From NCBI RefSeq assembly GCF_947172395.1, contig NC_069100.1:12304109-12368108 (forward strand): a stretch of 64,000 bases of DNA, in the 5' to 3' direction. The stretch's first letter is position 1, and each line of letters starts with the position of its first letter. Under the pieces are notes generated by a model. The model was not told the DNA's origin. It did no database searches and worked only from the letters and a program-made list of their open reading frames with translations. The position numbers and the translations under genes are program-made. Positions 46,601 through 55,574 of this stretch are shown here, one piece after another. This DNA is from Bicyclus anynana. Its lineage: Eukaryota; Arthropoda; Insecta; Lepidoptera; Nymphalidae.

Positions 46601-48596
46601 AATTTTGTGTTAATTTACAATAAATCATCGTTATCATTATCAACCCGTATTCAGCTAACTGCTGAGCTCGAGTCTCTTCTCAGAATGAGAGGGGTTTGGC
46701 CAATAGTCCACCATGCTGGCCCAATGAGGATTGGCAGACTTCACACACGCAGAGAATTGAGATAATTCTCTGGTATGCAGGTTGCCTCACGATGTTTTTC
46801 CTTCACCGTTTGAGACACGTATTATTTAATTTCTTAAAATGTACACAACTGAAAAGTTGGATGTGCATGCCTCGGACTGGATTCGTACCCACGCGAAACA
46901 ATCGGAGACAGAGGTCATATCCGCTGGGCTATCACAATATCCGCTGGGCTATAACGTGGAGATCTTATTAGAAGGCTCCAATTGACTCAGCGGGCGATAG
47001 AGTGAGCTATGCTTGGACTTTTTTTTCTTTACTAGGGCTTACTTGCCTTGACTACAATCTCACCTGATGGTAAGTGATGATGCAGATTAAGATGGAAAAG
47101 GGGTAACTTGTTAGAGTTAACTTGTAACCCATTTTTGGTTTCTACACGACATCGTACCGGAAGGCTAAATCGCTTGGTGGTACATCTTTGTCGGTAGGGT
47201 GGTAACTAGCCACGGCCAACCAATTCAATAAAATATCAAACTGCCCCCGAACATCGAACCCAGGACCTCCGTTTTGTAAATCCACCGCGCATACCACTGC
47301 GCCACGGAGGCCGTCTCTGCGAAACTAAATAGAAAATATAAAATCCAAAATTAAACTGAGTTGGGAATTCAATTCCGCTTTTCACAGCATTACCTGCGCC
47401 TGAGAGGTCATCAAAATGGGTGGAACCGCAGGACATAGCTAGTTTAACATGATAATGAGAACATACCATCAACATATCCTGGATTAATGCAAGTCAATAC
47501 AGCGCCGGTGCTTATAATTCCTATACAAGCGCTGAAATACTCCTGCCTGTTCTCTGCACATATGCCGATTGTGTCTCCTTTTCTAACACCCATGCGGACG
47601 AGAGAGACGGCAAGATTCATGGCGTCTTTGGCCATTTGTCGGTAGGTTAGCTGTTCATGGGTTTTTCCGTTGATCTGAAAATATATAGAATACCCTAAAA
47701 GGTCATAACTTCGTACCTGTATATAAAATTCAACATACTCGTAACAAGACTATAACAGTCCAAAGTACATCTCTTCTCATACGAGAAGCCTTCTATGAGA
47801 AGAATCTCTTCTTGAAGACTTTCGTGGTGAAGTGGTACGCGCGATGGATTTACAAGACGGAAGTCCTGGGTTCGTACCCTGGCTGCGCCGATTGAGGTAT
47901 TCTTAATTGGTCCACGTCCGGCTGGCGGAAGGTAGTGGTATGCGCGGTGGATTTACAAGACGGAGGTCCTGGGTCCGATTCCCGGATGGGCCGAATTAGG
48001 TTTTCTTAATTAGTCCAGGTCTGGCTGGTGGAAGTCTCGTGGAGTTACCACCCTACAGGCAAAGACGTGCCGCTAAGCGATTTAGCGTTCCCGTACGATG
48101 CCGTGTAGAAACCGAAAGGGGAATGGATTTTCATCCTCCTCCTTACAAGTTACCCAGCTTCCATCTTAGATTGCATCATCACTTACCATCAGGTGGTACT
48201 GTAGTCAAGGGCTAACTTGTAAAGAATTAAAAAAAGAGGGGACCTGGAGCTTTGACCCACTACGCCATCCCAAATAATGTCTGTGTAAGTGTGTATATAC
48301 TTTACGTTGCGGCTACTGAAGCGATATGGCTAAAATTTAAAATGGAAATAGATTTTACTTTAGATTAACACAAAGGCTTTTTTTCATCCCGGAAAAATCC
48401 ATGGTTCCCGCAAGATTTTTGAAAAACTGAACTACACGCGGACGTAGTCACGAAATTGAAAAAATGGTGTACTCACCAGAGCCAATTGGTCTTCGCATAT
48501 CCATAACTTCTGTAGCACGTATTTGGCAAAGTTTCCATGAGCTGGCACTTGCAATAGCGAGTCCTCACCATACAAGTAATTAGGGTTTCGAAGCAT
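40517..48596 (-). CDS. Adenylate-forming acyl/aryl-CoA synthetase A, peroxisomal type, 9 exons
   Basis: Exons 48477-48596, 47467-47674, 46204-46522, 45146-45308, 44336-44475, 42889-43027, 41851-42072, 41255-41425 and 40517-40639 join to 1605 nt (534 aa) with all phases matching. Motifs: YSSGTTGLPKG P-loop (192-202); NPWYHVMG; YGMTE (328-332); TGD (409-411); the DRLKELIKYKGFQ hinge (425-437); PSGK with the C-terminal catalytic Lys K518; C-terminal SHL. Family knowledge: such enzymes activate a carboxylate with ATP and transfer it to CoA; insect members are often named 4-coumarate-CoA-ligase-like or luciferin-4-monooxygenase-like. SHL fits the PTS1 pattern [SAC][KRH][LM], so peroxisomal location is inferred. 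The substrate is unknown; light emission is not implied. The length is normal for the family. Confidence 0.92.
40935..41216 (+). mobile_element. RTE-like 3' end
   Basis: Contains GGGCAGGCCACATAG, the GATGGCGACCCCGCG block and ends in GTCCATCGGCTGATAATA plus (ATG)n. It lies in the intron between exons 9 and 8 of synthetase A, about 40 nt from the weak exon-8 donor. ATTCTTT on both sides may be the target duplication. Confidence 0.7.
41255..41425 (-). CDS. Synthetase A exon 8
   Basis: Residues 438-494. VAPAELEGVLLEHPGI, DAGVVGIPHESAGEVPRAFV. The donor is AAG|GTTTTA, weak compared with the others, but frame and homology to gene B place it here. 171 nt, the same as in gene B. Confidence 0.9.
41851..42072 (-). 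CDS. Synthetase A exon 7: TGD motif and hinge
   Basis: Residues 364-437. GEICIK, FKTGDIGYYD (Asp contacts the ribose in the family) and DRLKELIKYKGFQ, the hinge to the mobile C-terminal domain. 222 nt, identical length to gene B exon 58513-58734. Confidence 0.93.
42535..42657 (+). mobile_element. SINE-B 3' fragment
   Basis: Starts in GAAGTCTGCCAATCTGC; ends GAATATGGGTTGACAATGA plus (TGA)n. Directly abuts a minus Helitron-like end at 42655-42705. Confidence 0.7.
42889..43027 (-). CDS. Synthetase A exon 6: YGMTE motif
   Basis: Residues 317-363. FPNLKAVLQGYGMTEIT holds the ATP-binding YGMTE motif; VGHVAPGTVIK ends the exon. Acceptor TTTCAG, donor GTAAGT. Confidence 0.92.
43112..43415 (-). mobile_element. 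SINE-A copy
   Basis: Full-length with small deletions in the tail; in the intron between exons 6 and 5 of synthetase A. Confidence 0.8.
43637..43790 (+). mobile_element. SINE-C copy
   Basis: Best-preserved copy, in the synthetase A intron between exons 6 and 5. A 3' fragment in minus orientation is at about 53680-53735. Confidence 0.75.
44336..44475 (-). CDS. Synthetase A exon 5
   Basis: Residues 271-317: IGQITVAPPVLIAVCK, then LKIVYSGAAPLKDDT and AAVRDR. SGAAPL is the conserved strand-loop lining the adenylate site. Same length (140 nt) as in gene B. Confidence 0.92.
44663..44880 (-). mobile_element. Helitron-like element in synthetase A intron
   Basis: CTAGCGGACGCCCGCGACTT start and a 3' hairpin as in other copies, between exons 5 and 4. 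Confidence 0.6.
45146..45308 (-). CDS. Synthetase A exon 4
   Basis: Residues 217-270: SYSMDPKEPVLLINPWYHVMG and then FVNRGIIVHLPKFDIDLYMKT. The H of NPWYH lies where acyl/aryl synthetases place the substrate-pocket His. Acceptor TTATAG, donor GTAAGT. Confidence 0.92.
45790..45900 (+). mobile_element. SINE-A 3' fragment
   Basis: Only the last about 110 nt (CCTACTCCTAACAAGTTAGC to GGGCTAACTTGTAAAT and A run). Confidence 0.7.
46204..46522 (-). CDS. Synthetase A exon 3: AMP-binding P-loop
   Basis: Residues 110-216. It starts ELKHVLNISKPK and ends with YSSGTTGLPKGVMLTH, the AMP-binding signature, then IASCEM. Phases 1 and 2. In gene B the same region is split by an extra intron. Confidence 0.93.
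46628..46947 (-). mobile_element. SINE-B copy, full length
   Basis: Complete minus copy; the last 20-odd nt of the head (ATATCCGCTGGGCTAT) are tandemly repeated. Confidence 0.8.
47022..47316 (-). mobile_element. SINE-A copy
   Basis: Tail, shortened body and intact tRNA-like head. Lies in the intron between exons 3 and 2 of synthetase A. Confidence 0.8.
47467..47674 (-). CDS. Synthetase A exon 2
   Basis: Residues 41-110: INGKTHEQLTYRQM, MGVRKGDTIGIC, ACIGIISTGAVLTCINPGYVD. This is the N-terminal substrate/AMP-binding lobe of the family. Acceptor TTTCAG, donor GTATGT, ends in phase 1. Confidence 0.9.
47818..48236 (+). mobile_element. SINE-A copy with duplicated head
   Basis: One tRNA-like head with its linker (47830-47930), a second head (47937-47995), then one body and tail. 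Both heads keep the TTTACAAGACGGA block and a B-box-like stretch. Confidence 0.75.
48285..48450 (+). mobile_element. Helitron-like fragment next to synthetase A exon 1
   Basis: GCGGCTACTGAAGCGATATG, TCCATGGTTCCCGCAAGAT and CACGCGGACGTAGTCACG; it ends about 25 nt from the exon 1 donor. Confidence 0.55.
48477..48596 (-). CDS. Synthetase A exon 1
   Basis: Forty codons from MLRNPNYLYG to DQLAL, phase 0, donor GTGAGT. A TTTTTAG acceptor 12 nt before the ATG (exon edge near 48609) suggests a separate upstream 5' UTR exon that I cannot place. ATG at 48596 is the first in this exon. Confidence 0.8.
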
Positions 48597-48859
48597 TTTA
48601 TTATTAGATCTAAAAACGAAAATCATAAATGTCAAATGAATTAACATTAAATCACATCCAAATGATGATGAAAACTTACTAAAATCAAGCCCTCATTCGC
48701 ACGAGAGTTTTTTTAACGGACGTTAAAAAAGCATTCAAATACAACAAATGCGTTCCCAAGTAAATGATCATACGTCAGCGTTTTTAAAACACGACGTTTT
48801 TTTCGAGCAGTGTTGCATTTTAAATTTTGGGCGTTGAAAATAGACCTTCATTTAACTTA

Positions 48860-49045
48860 TTATATGTTTCCGTTTCCGTGGGGATACGGTAATAAAATAA
48901 AGCCTTTTATACTCACATATAACGTGGTTTCCTATTGGTAAAAGAATTTTCAAAATCGGTTTAGTAGATCCAGAGATTACCTCCTACAACATCACAATTT
49001 ACAAGCACACAAACTAACAAATATTACCTCCTTAAACTATCAGTA
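48860..49045 (-). mobile_element. Helitron-like fragment upstream of synthetase A
   Basis: CCGTTTCCGTGGGGATACGG, GATCCAGAGATTACCTCC and CTCCTTAAACTATCAGTATA. It occupies part of the putative upstream region of the gene. Confidence 0.5.
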
Positions 49046-49253
49046 TACCTATTATAAATAATTAATTATACTATATGTATATTTTTACACAAAACCGTCG
49101 CACAATTGCCTACTGAATCGTTTTTACTTATTTACTCTCATAACTTGGACGATGACAGTTATATATTATTACGCATATTAACAATAAGGCCCTGTTCCAT
49201 GATTACGAAGTGCAATATTTTATCGATAATTATGATTGATTGATAGCTGATGT

Positions 49254-49433
49254 TTTTTTTTATTATTCTTTACAAGTTAGCCCTTGACTACAATCACACC
49301 TGATGGTAAGTGATGATGGAGTCAAAGATGGAAGCGGGCTAACATGTTAGGAGGAGGATGAATATCCACACCCCTTTCGGTTTCTACACGACATCGTACC
49401 GGAACGCTGAATCGCTTGGTGGTACGTCTTTTT
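49254..49433 (-). mobile_element. SINE-A, left part of LINE-interrupted copy
   Basis: Tail and part of the body up to GGTGGTACGTC, then the LINE poly(A) (as T run). The other half is at 52956-53115. Confidence 0.8.
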
Positions 49434-49505
49434 TTTTTTTTTTTTTTATGCAATATAGGCCAGCGCTTGACTACAATTAAGCCTGATGGTAAGCATTAAT
49501 GCGGT

Positions 49506-52436
49506 CTAAGTTGGAGCGCGCTTACCTAGAAGATGCCTATTCACTCTAGCTTTGAAGGTGTCCAAATTGTATTTATCAGGAAACACAAACGCCGGAAGGG
49601 CATTCCAAATTTTTGCTGTACGAATTAGAAATGTAGATGCAAATCTTTTCGTACGAGTTGCCTGGACATCCACAATATATGGATGCCACCGTTTGCGACA
49701 TCTTGCTGTTCTGTGGTAGAAAGGGGAAGGAGGAACTAGATGGTGAAGTTCCTGAGCACACTCGCCAAAGTATATCCGGTAAAAAACCGACAGACAAGCT
49801 ACATTGCGACGATGTTGCAAGGTCTGCAATTTCGCCTGTGTCAACGGTTCATTACCAATTATCCTTCTAGCGCGGCGATCTATCGAGTCTAATGCATCAA
49901 GCTGATATTTTGCAGAACCATCCCAAAGGTGACTGCAGTACTCCATACAAGTTCTGACTTGAGCTTGGTAGAGGGTGAGTAGTTGTTGGGGTGTGAAGTA
50001 CCGCTTGACCTTATTCAGGATTCCCAGTTTTTTGGCTGCAATTTCAGCTTTTGATTCGATGCATTTCCCGAAATTGAGGTTGGATGAGATGGTAATACCC
50101 AGGAGCTCAATTTGATCGCTAATTGGAACAGATATACTCTGGAAAGTGTGAGCCAGGGTGAAAGGGCTCCTTTTCGCAGTAAATAGACATGCCTGAGTCT
50201 TGGTAGCGTTGAACTTAACCAAATTGGCATCACCCCAATCTGACACCATCTTCAGGTTCTTGTTCACGCGGTCGACCAAGGCCTCTCTGAGCTCAAGAAT
50301 CTCAGCACCGCTGGCTCTAGGGCTAGATGTGTAACTCTCCGACACAGTGCTGTCATCTGCATACCCAAAGATACCGGGATTGAGCAGATCGTTGATATGC
50401 AGCAGAAAAAGCGTAGCGGAAAGAACAGATCCCTGAGGTACACCGGCATTGATATCCAATAAGTCAGAAGAGCAGCCATCAACGACTACTCGAAATGACC
50501 GTTCCCTCAGGAAATCAGATATCCAGCAGCAGAGATCAGCGGGTATTCCGTACGCAGGGAGCTTACTGAGAAGACTGACGTGCCAGACCCGGTCAAAAGC
50601 TTTTGAGATGTCTAGGGATACGGCAAGTGCTTCCCCATGTTTCTCAATGGCTTCGCTCCAAGTATGTGTAGCATACACCAGAAGGTCACCAGTAGACCGG
50701 TTCGTACGGAAGCCATACTGCCGATCAGACAAGAGGTCGTTTTCCTCTAGGTATGCAAGGAGCTTGCCATTAATAACCCGTTCCATAGCCTTGCAGAGCA
50801 TGGACGTGATGGCTATTGGTCTATAATTGGCCGGGTCAGCGCGACTTCCCTTCTTTGGTACTGATTGCACATTCGCAACTTTCCACGATTTAGGGACTTG
50901 AGCTGAATGAAGAGAAAGGCGGAACAGGCGCGTCAAGATTGGAGCTAACTCAGGGGCACAATTCCGCAAAACTACTGCAGGTATTCCATCCGGGCCACTA
51001 GCCTTATTCACGTTGAGGTTACGAAGGACTTTAAGAACCTCCTGCTGGTGGATACGTACTTCCGACATAACGGAGTCACACGAAGGAAGGATAGGTGGTG
51101 AAGTATTTCCAGCATCTAAACGTGAATTTTCTGCAAACAGAGAAGCTAATAGGTTAGCTTTATCTGTCGCAGCAACGGCCAGCGATCCATCTGGTCTCAA
51201 CAGGGGCGGTAAAGAAGGGCGGCAGAAATTAGATTCAACCGACTTTGCAAGGGACCAGAAAGCCTTACTACCACTGGGGTGCGTAGCAAGCTTACGTCCC
51301 AAGCGATTAGTGCGGTCAAATCGAGCCCTTTTTAGGACCCTTTTGTACGACTTGGCGGCGATATTGTATTCCCTTTTCAATTGCTTTGCATTCGAAGCTT
51401 TTCGAGAGCGAGCACTCGCCCACGACACAAACGCCGACTGCTTTCGTGCTTCCGCAACTGCACATTGGACATTGTACCATGGGGGAGTTTTACTATTGGG
51501 CGCGACGTCAGAAAACGGAATGAAGTATTCCATTGCCTGACGTATCACCCCAGATATTGCACTCTCGCAGTTTGAGGGGTCATTGGTAGAAAAACAAACC
51601 TGCCGCCATGGATAAGATGCGAAAAAGTGTCGCATCTCATCCCAGTCTGCTGACCTGTATCGCCAAACTCGTCTCTTAGTGACGGGGTTAGAGGCGGGAG
51701 GGTAAAAGTTGGAAACAGACTTCACCAGACAGTGATCGGAAGTGCCAAGGGGAGCTGCAACTGACACCGAAAAACTTTCTGGATCTGTGGTCAGCAGAAG
51801 GTCTAAACAATAGGGAGTGTGCCCGTCGACATCCGGTACTCGGGTGGCCTCCTGAACATGTTGTGTTAGGTCAAAGGAAAGTGCAAACTTGCGTACCTCG
51901 CGACCAGCATGATCAGTATCCAGGTATGGAAACAACCATTCCCCATGATGGGCATTAAAGTCCCCCAGAAATACCAGCCGAGCAGACGGATATCGACGTT
52001 GAACAGTATTGGCAGTTTCAGCAAGATAACTGAACAACCGAGTTGTCTCCTGGTCACCGCTATGCGAACGGTAGACACAGGCATAGACAGTTTTTTCTAC
52101 GCCGGTGTCCACCAGACACCACAGAACAGAGAAGTGTGACACCTCCAAATTACGAAGACGCTGACAGCAAATATTGTCACGAGCGTACAAGCAGACTCCA
52201 GCGTGAGGTGTAAATTTATGCTCAAACGAATATCCGGGATACTGCAAGTACGCCACATCTGCTGGGCATTTTATTTGCGTCTCCGTAAGGAAGAGCATGT
52301 GCGGCTTTATGGTCTCAAGGTGGTGGTGGACCGCTACGAGATTTGAGTGCAAGCCTCGAATATTTGAGAGGTGCACTGAAAGAGAGAGGTGGTGCAGCCG
52401 CTGTGTAAACCGATTACTATTTTTCTTTCTCTTCAT
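49506..52436 (-). CDS. LINE ORF: endonuclease and reverse transcriptase, intact
   Basis: An uninterrupted 976-codon frame. The N-terminal quarter is an apurinic-type endonuclease: SNIRGLHSN, FLTETQ, VFLGDFNAHHGEW and GTSDHCLVK supply the usual catalytic Asn, Glu, Asp/Asn and Asp-His residues. The middle is reverse transcriptase: ASGPDGIP, PKKG, NYRPIAITS, SLDISKAFDRVWH, GVPQGSV and FGYADDST with the YADD active site. The C-terminal part has the thumb and a WNALP stretch. It nicks target DNA and primes reverse transcription of its own RNA. The lack of any stop or frameshift suggests a recent insertion. The clade (CR1, Jockey, Daphne or Rex-like) cannot be settled by eye. Confidence 0.93.
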   Translation of the reverse strand: MKRKKNSNRFTQRLHHLSLSVHLSNIRGLHSNLVAVHHHLETIKPHMLFLTETQIKCPADVAYLQYPGYSFEHKFTPHAGVCLYARDNICCQRLRNLEVSHFSVLWCLVDTGVEKTVYACVYRSHSGDQETTRLFSYLAETANTVQRRYPSARLVFLGDFNAHHGEWLFPYLDTDHAGREVRKFALSFDLTQHVQEATRVPDVDGHTPYCLDLLLTTDPESFSVSVAAPLGTSDHCLVKSVSNFYPPASNPVTKRRVWRYRSADWDEMRHFFASYPWRQVCFSTNDPSNCESAISGVIRQAMEYFIPFSDVAPNSKTPPWYNVQCAVAEARKQSAFVSWASARSRKASNAKQLKREYNIAAKSYKRVLKRARFDRTNRLGRKLATHPSGSKAFWSLAKSVESNFCRPSLPPLLRPDGSLAVAATDKANLLASLFAENSRLDAGNTSPPILPSCDSVMSEVRIHQQEVLKVLRNLNVNKASGPDGIPAVVLRNCAPELAPILTRLFRLSLHSAQVPKSWKVANVQSVPKKGSRADPANYRPIAITSMLCKAMERVINGKLLAYLEENDLLSDRQYGFRTNRSTGDLLVYATHTWSEAIEKHGEALAVSLDISKAFDRVWHVSLLSKLPAYGIPADLCCWISDFLRERSFRVVVDGCSSDLLDINAGVPQGSVLSATLFLLHINDLLNPGIFGYADDSTVSESYTSSPRASGAEILELREALVDRVNKNLKMVSDWGDANLVKFNATKTQACLFTAKRSPFTLAHTFQSISVPISDQIELLGITISSNLNFGKCIESKAEIAAKKLGILNKVKRYFTPQQLLTLYQAQVRTCMEYCSHLWDGSAKYQLDALDSIDRRARRIIGNEPLTQAKLQTLQHRRNVACLSVFYRIYFGECAQELHHLVPPSPFYHRTARCRKRWHPYIVDVQATRTKRFASTFLIRTAKIWNALPAFVFPDKYNLDTFKARVNRHLLGKRAPT

Positions 52437-52955
52437 TATAGGGGGGAGTGAATAGGATGGAGATGTGGTAGTTGTATAAGGTGCTGCATTCTAGACTCCG
52501 TGACTATTGTTGCGGAAACGCTAATGGTAGACCCAAATTGGAGACCGCGGGGACGCCCGAACCCCCCTGGGAATCGCCATTGTGACCTCTCACCGGTTGC
52601 CAACCGGCACAATGGAAGCCATCCCAGGATTTTTCGCTAGTTGGCGGGGCAGCCTTTTGTAGGTGGCTAACCTACAATCGGGCCCCCTACTAACTGCGGT
52701 CGGCCAGCGGCGCACCGTGCTTCGGATCCCGCTGCTCTCCAAATTGAGCCGCCCGGCGCCTCGACAACTCAGGTCAGAACCTGTCACTGAATGCAGCACA
52801 ACTATACAGACCCACTCTCCATGTGAAGGCTACTGCAAGCATCACTCCGGAACACGAAACGTTTTGTGGCAAAGCCACTCAACGAATCGCTTGGCGGAGC
52901 GTCTTTGTTCGCAGGGTGGTCATACTAGCCGCGGCCCAAGCCTACCACCTATTAA
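52437..52955 (-). other. LINE 5' untranslated region
   Basis: GC-rich, no convincing ORF. Its first about 75 nt (at 52870-52950, minus sense) closely resemble the middle part of SINE-A (the GGCTAGT..CCACCCT..CGCCAAGCGATT block). Confidence 0.6.
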
Positions 52956-53115
52956 TTTGTCTTTGTCGGTAGGGTGGTAACTAGCCACGGCCGAAGTCTC
53001 CCACCAGCCAGACCTGGACCAATTAAGAACACCTCAATCGGCCCAGCCGGGGATCGAACCCAGGACCTCCGTCTTGTAAATCCACCGTGCATTCCACTGC
53101 GCCACGGAGGCCATC
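52956..53115 (-). mobile_element. SINE-A, right part of LINE-interrupted copy
   Basis: Resumes at GTCTTTGTCGGTAGGG and continues through CTAGCCACGGCCGAAG to the tRNA-like head ending GCGCCACGGAGGCC. Confidence 0.8.
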
Positions 53116-53741
53116 AGAAAATGATGTCCCTCGGTTTTCCCGTATAGTTCCCGTTCCCGTGAGAATACGGGGGTTAAATATGCCTATGACACTAAGAAAT
53201 AACGTAGCTTTCTAGTGTTAAGAGTATTTTGAAAATCGATTTAATAGATCCAGAGATTACTCTACTAATATTATTAACAAAAAAAATGTGTTTATAGGTG
53301 AAGGTTTTCCGCTTATTTTTAGGTGAGGCTTCTCTGTCTGCTTAGTCACTCAATTATTACTACAAAAAAATCGTTCGATAACTTATTTCTAACATATTTT
53401 ATTATCAGGCCAATTTCAGTAATCACACAAGTTGGAGCGTGAATAAGGTCTTTAAATTGCAACCTTTGATAACATTATCAAAATTAACAACACACGAGCA
53501 TTAAGTATTATATCATATTATCTTCGTGTGTGTTTGTTTTATACTGTAGGTAGGTAGGTACAGTGATAGTCAAGAAATATAATTTTATCTTGTGTACCTA
53601 CTTGGTTTTATCAAAATTTATCTGTTTTGATATCAAAACAATAATAATTACTTTATTTCTTATTTTTTTATCCATATTTTTTAAACATGACCAATATTCC
53701 TCTCCCCGCCTTTTAGTCATAAACACTGTGATAGGATAGAG

Positions 53742-54050
53742 CCGTTATAGCCCAGTGGATATGACCTCTGCCTCCGATTCCGGAAGGTGTCGGTTCGAAT
53801 CCGGTCTGGGGCATGCACCTCCAAATTTTCAGTTGTGTGCATTTCAAGAAATTAAATATCACTTGTCTCAAACGGTGAAGGAAAAACATTGTGAGGAAAC
53901 CTGCATACCAGAGAATTTTCTTAATTTTCTGCGTGTGTAAAGTCTGCCAATCCGCATTGGGTCAGCGTGGTGGACTACTGGCCTAACCCCTCTCATTCTG
54001 AGAGGAGACTGGAGCTCAGCAATGAGCCGAATATGGGTTGATAATGATGA
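53742..54050 (+). mobile_element. SINE-B copy, full length
   Basis: Complete plus copy ending GGGTTGATAATGATGATG; immediately followed by the LINE 3' fragment at 54053. Confidence 0.85.
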
Positions 54051-54052
54051 TG

Positions 54053-54189
54053 ATCTTACAATCGGGGCATATTTAAGATGAGAGTGAATAGACATCTTCT
54101 AGGCAAGTGCGTTCCACCTTAGGCCACATCTACAGTAGACAACGGGTGAGATCGTGGTCAAGCGCGAACTTATTCCATATAAAAAAAGT
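54053..54189 (+). mobile_element. 3' fragment of a LINE related to the intact copy
   Basis: Encodes FKMRVNRHLLGKC followed by a stop, matching the intact LINE ORF end FKARVNRHLLGK, then a similar 3' UTR and an A run. Severely 5'-truncated. It directly follows a SINE-B copy. Confidence 0.75.
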
Positions 54190-54225
54190 TATATTTTAGC
54201 CTATTACGACCCACTAATATCCCCG

Positions 54226-54345
54226 GTCCATAGTTCGAAGAGCCGATGGACATTGGGGTCCCAAGGTGCTGGAATGGCGACCGCGCACTTGAAAGCGCAG
54301 TCTTGGTCGACCTCCCAGAAGGTGAACTGAGGATATAAGGGTGGG
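54226..54345 (+). mobile_element. RTE-like internal fragment
   Basis: CATAGTTCGAAGAGCCGATG, TGCTGGAATGGCGACC and TCTTGGTCGACC match the RTE end region, then similarity stops at about 54345. Confidence 0.6.
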
Positions 54346-55012
54346 GTATAAGGGGGAGGCTAGTACCAGTCAGTCTTACCTGCTCGTGGTGCACCCTGCA
54401 GAATGACTGACGAGGCTCTGGCGACCGACTAATGGCTGTATATCCATTCGAAATTGGATTATGTAAATACCACAGACTGGTGTTGGACAGCAGTGTCACT
54501 AGTGCAAAAAAATCCAGCCCTGCGAATGACCAACCCGCATGCCTAGCGTGGTCATTTATGGGCAATTTCCTTATTATGAACTACGTCAGAACGTTAAGGC
54601 AATCGCTCCTGAAATATAAATCGCTCCGCAAGGTGTCTATTTACCCTTAATTAGTAGAACACATTGGAAGTGGTAGATTGACTGGCGGTAGCTGGTATGG
54701 TACGGCAGCATAAAGCTGGTAGGAACTCTAATAGTATTGGAGAAAAGTAAAATAAAAAGTCTTGAATAAATAAAAACCTTTAATAAAATTATAACATAGT
54801 AAAAACAATAATTATTTTGATAACAATAGTCCTTTCATTCCCATGCCCTGGCGATTGAAGATTACTCCTTTAAACGATTTCCTTTAAATGGTTAAGAAAA
54901 ACAAGGAAATTGCTGCATTTTTCACGATGCTGAAACTAGTATGCTTCACAATAAGAGTTACGTCTGAATAGGTGTCCGAGTCCACTCGGTCCGAGTATAC
55001 TGTGTCAACGCA
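54346..55012. other. Non-coding stretch
   Basis: A 131-codon minus frame (54170-54565) spans the RTE remnant and unassigned sequence and has no family features. No gene supported. Confidence 0.45.
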
Positions 55013-55126
55013 GCTTAAGGTATGCGTCCATATTCGCATCGTAAGGTTGCCTGTCCACCAGAGCGGAGCGAGGGAGTGTAGCGGAGAAACAGACTGATGC
55101 GGAGCGGAGTTGCGTACTATGTCTGT

Positions 55127-55574
55127 ACACTGTGTTGCGGACACTTGCTATCTAAATTTGAGTGAAGAATTACTGGATAAACTTGAGCGCATTCAGAATG
55201 TTTGTATAAGATTCATATTTGGACTTCGCAAATATGACCATGTTTCCGAATTTCGCGAAAAACTCAAGTGGCCCTCGATCCGCCTTCGCAGGAAAACTCA
55301 CATTCTGTCTTTTTTGTATAATGTCCTGTTTAATCCTACGACTCCGATTTATTTAAAAGAGCGTTTTAGCTTTCTTAGTGATACTCACTGTCGCTCCCTT
55401 CGCTCCGAAGACAACCTAATCTTAAAAATTCCTTCCCATAATACTTCCTTCTATTCTAAATCCTTTTCTGTTAAAGCTGCTCGGCTCTGGAATTCATTGC
55501 CCTTAGACACTCGGCGTGCCCAATCTCTAACTTCTTTCAAACGGCTGGTAAACATGCACTTTTTTCCTCCCTGA
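55127..55574 (+). pseudogene. LINE reverse-transcriptase C-terminal remnant
   Basis: Open frame of about 150 codons with LDKLERIQNVCIRFIFGLRK, RLRRKTHILSFLYN and SVKAARLWNSLP, the thumb/C-terminal region of CR1/Jockey-type ORF2. The endonuclease and catalytic RT motifs are absent because of 5' truncation. Different family from the 49.5 kb LINE (different tail). Confidence 0.8.

Larger units (their letters stand above)
49434..52955 (-). mobile_element. Non-LTR retrotransposon (CR1/Jockey-like), near full length
   Basis: About 3.5 kb on the minus strand: a GC-rich 5' region of about 520 nt, one 976-codon ORF, a short 3' UTR and a poly(A) tail (T run at 49430-49447). It interrupts a minus-strand SINE-A copy, whose halves lie at 49254-49433 and 52956-53115; GTCTTT at both junctions is a plausible target-site duplication. 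No separate ORF1 of convincing length was seen. Confidence 0.85.

Noticed and set aside
50449..51540. Plus-strand frames of 125 and 175 codons
   Set aside because: They are antisense shadows of the intact LINE ORF.
54170..54565. 131-codon minus frame
   Set aside because: It runs through the antisense of an RTE remnant and unassigned DNA; no start context, splice or family support.
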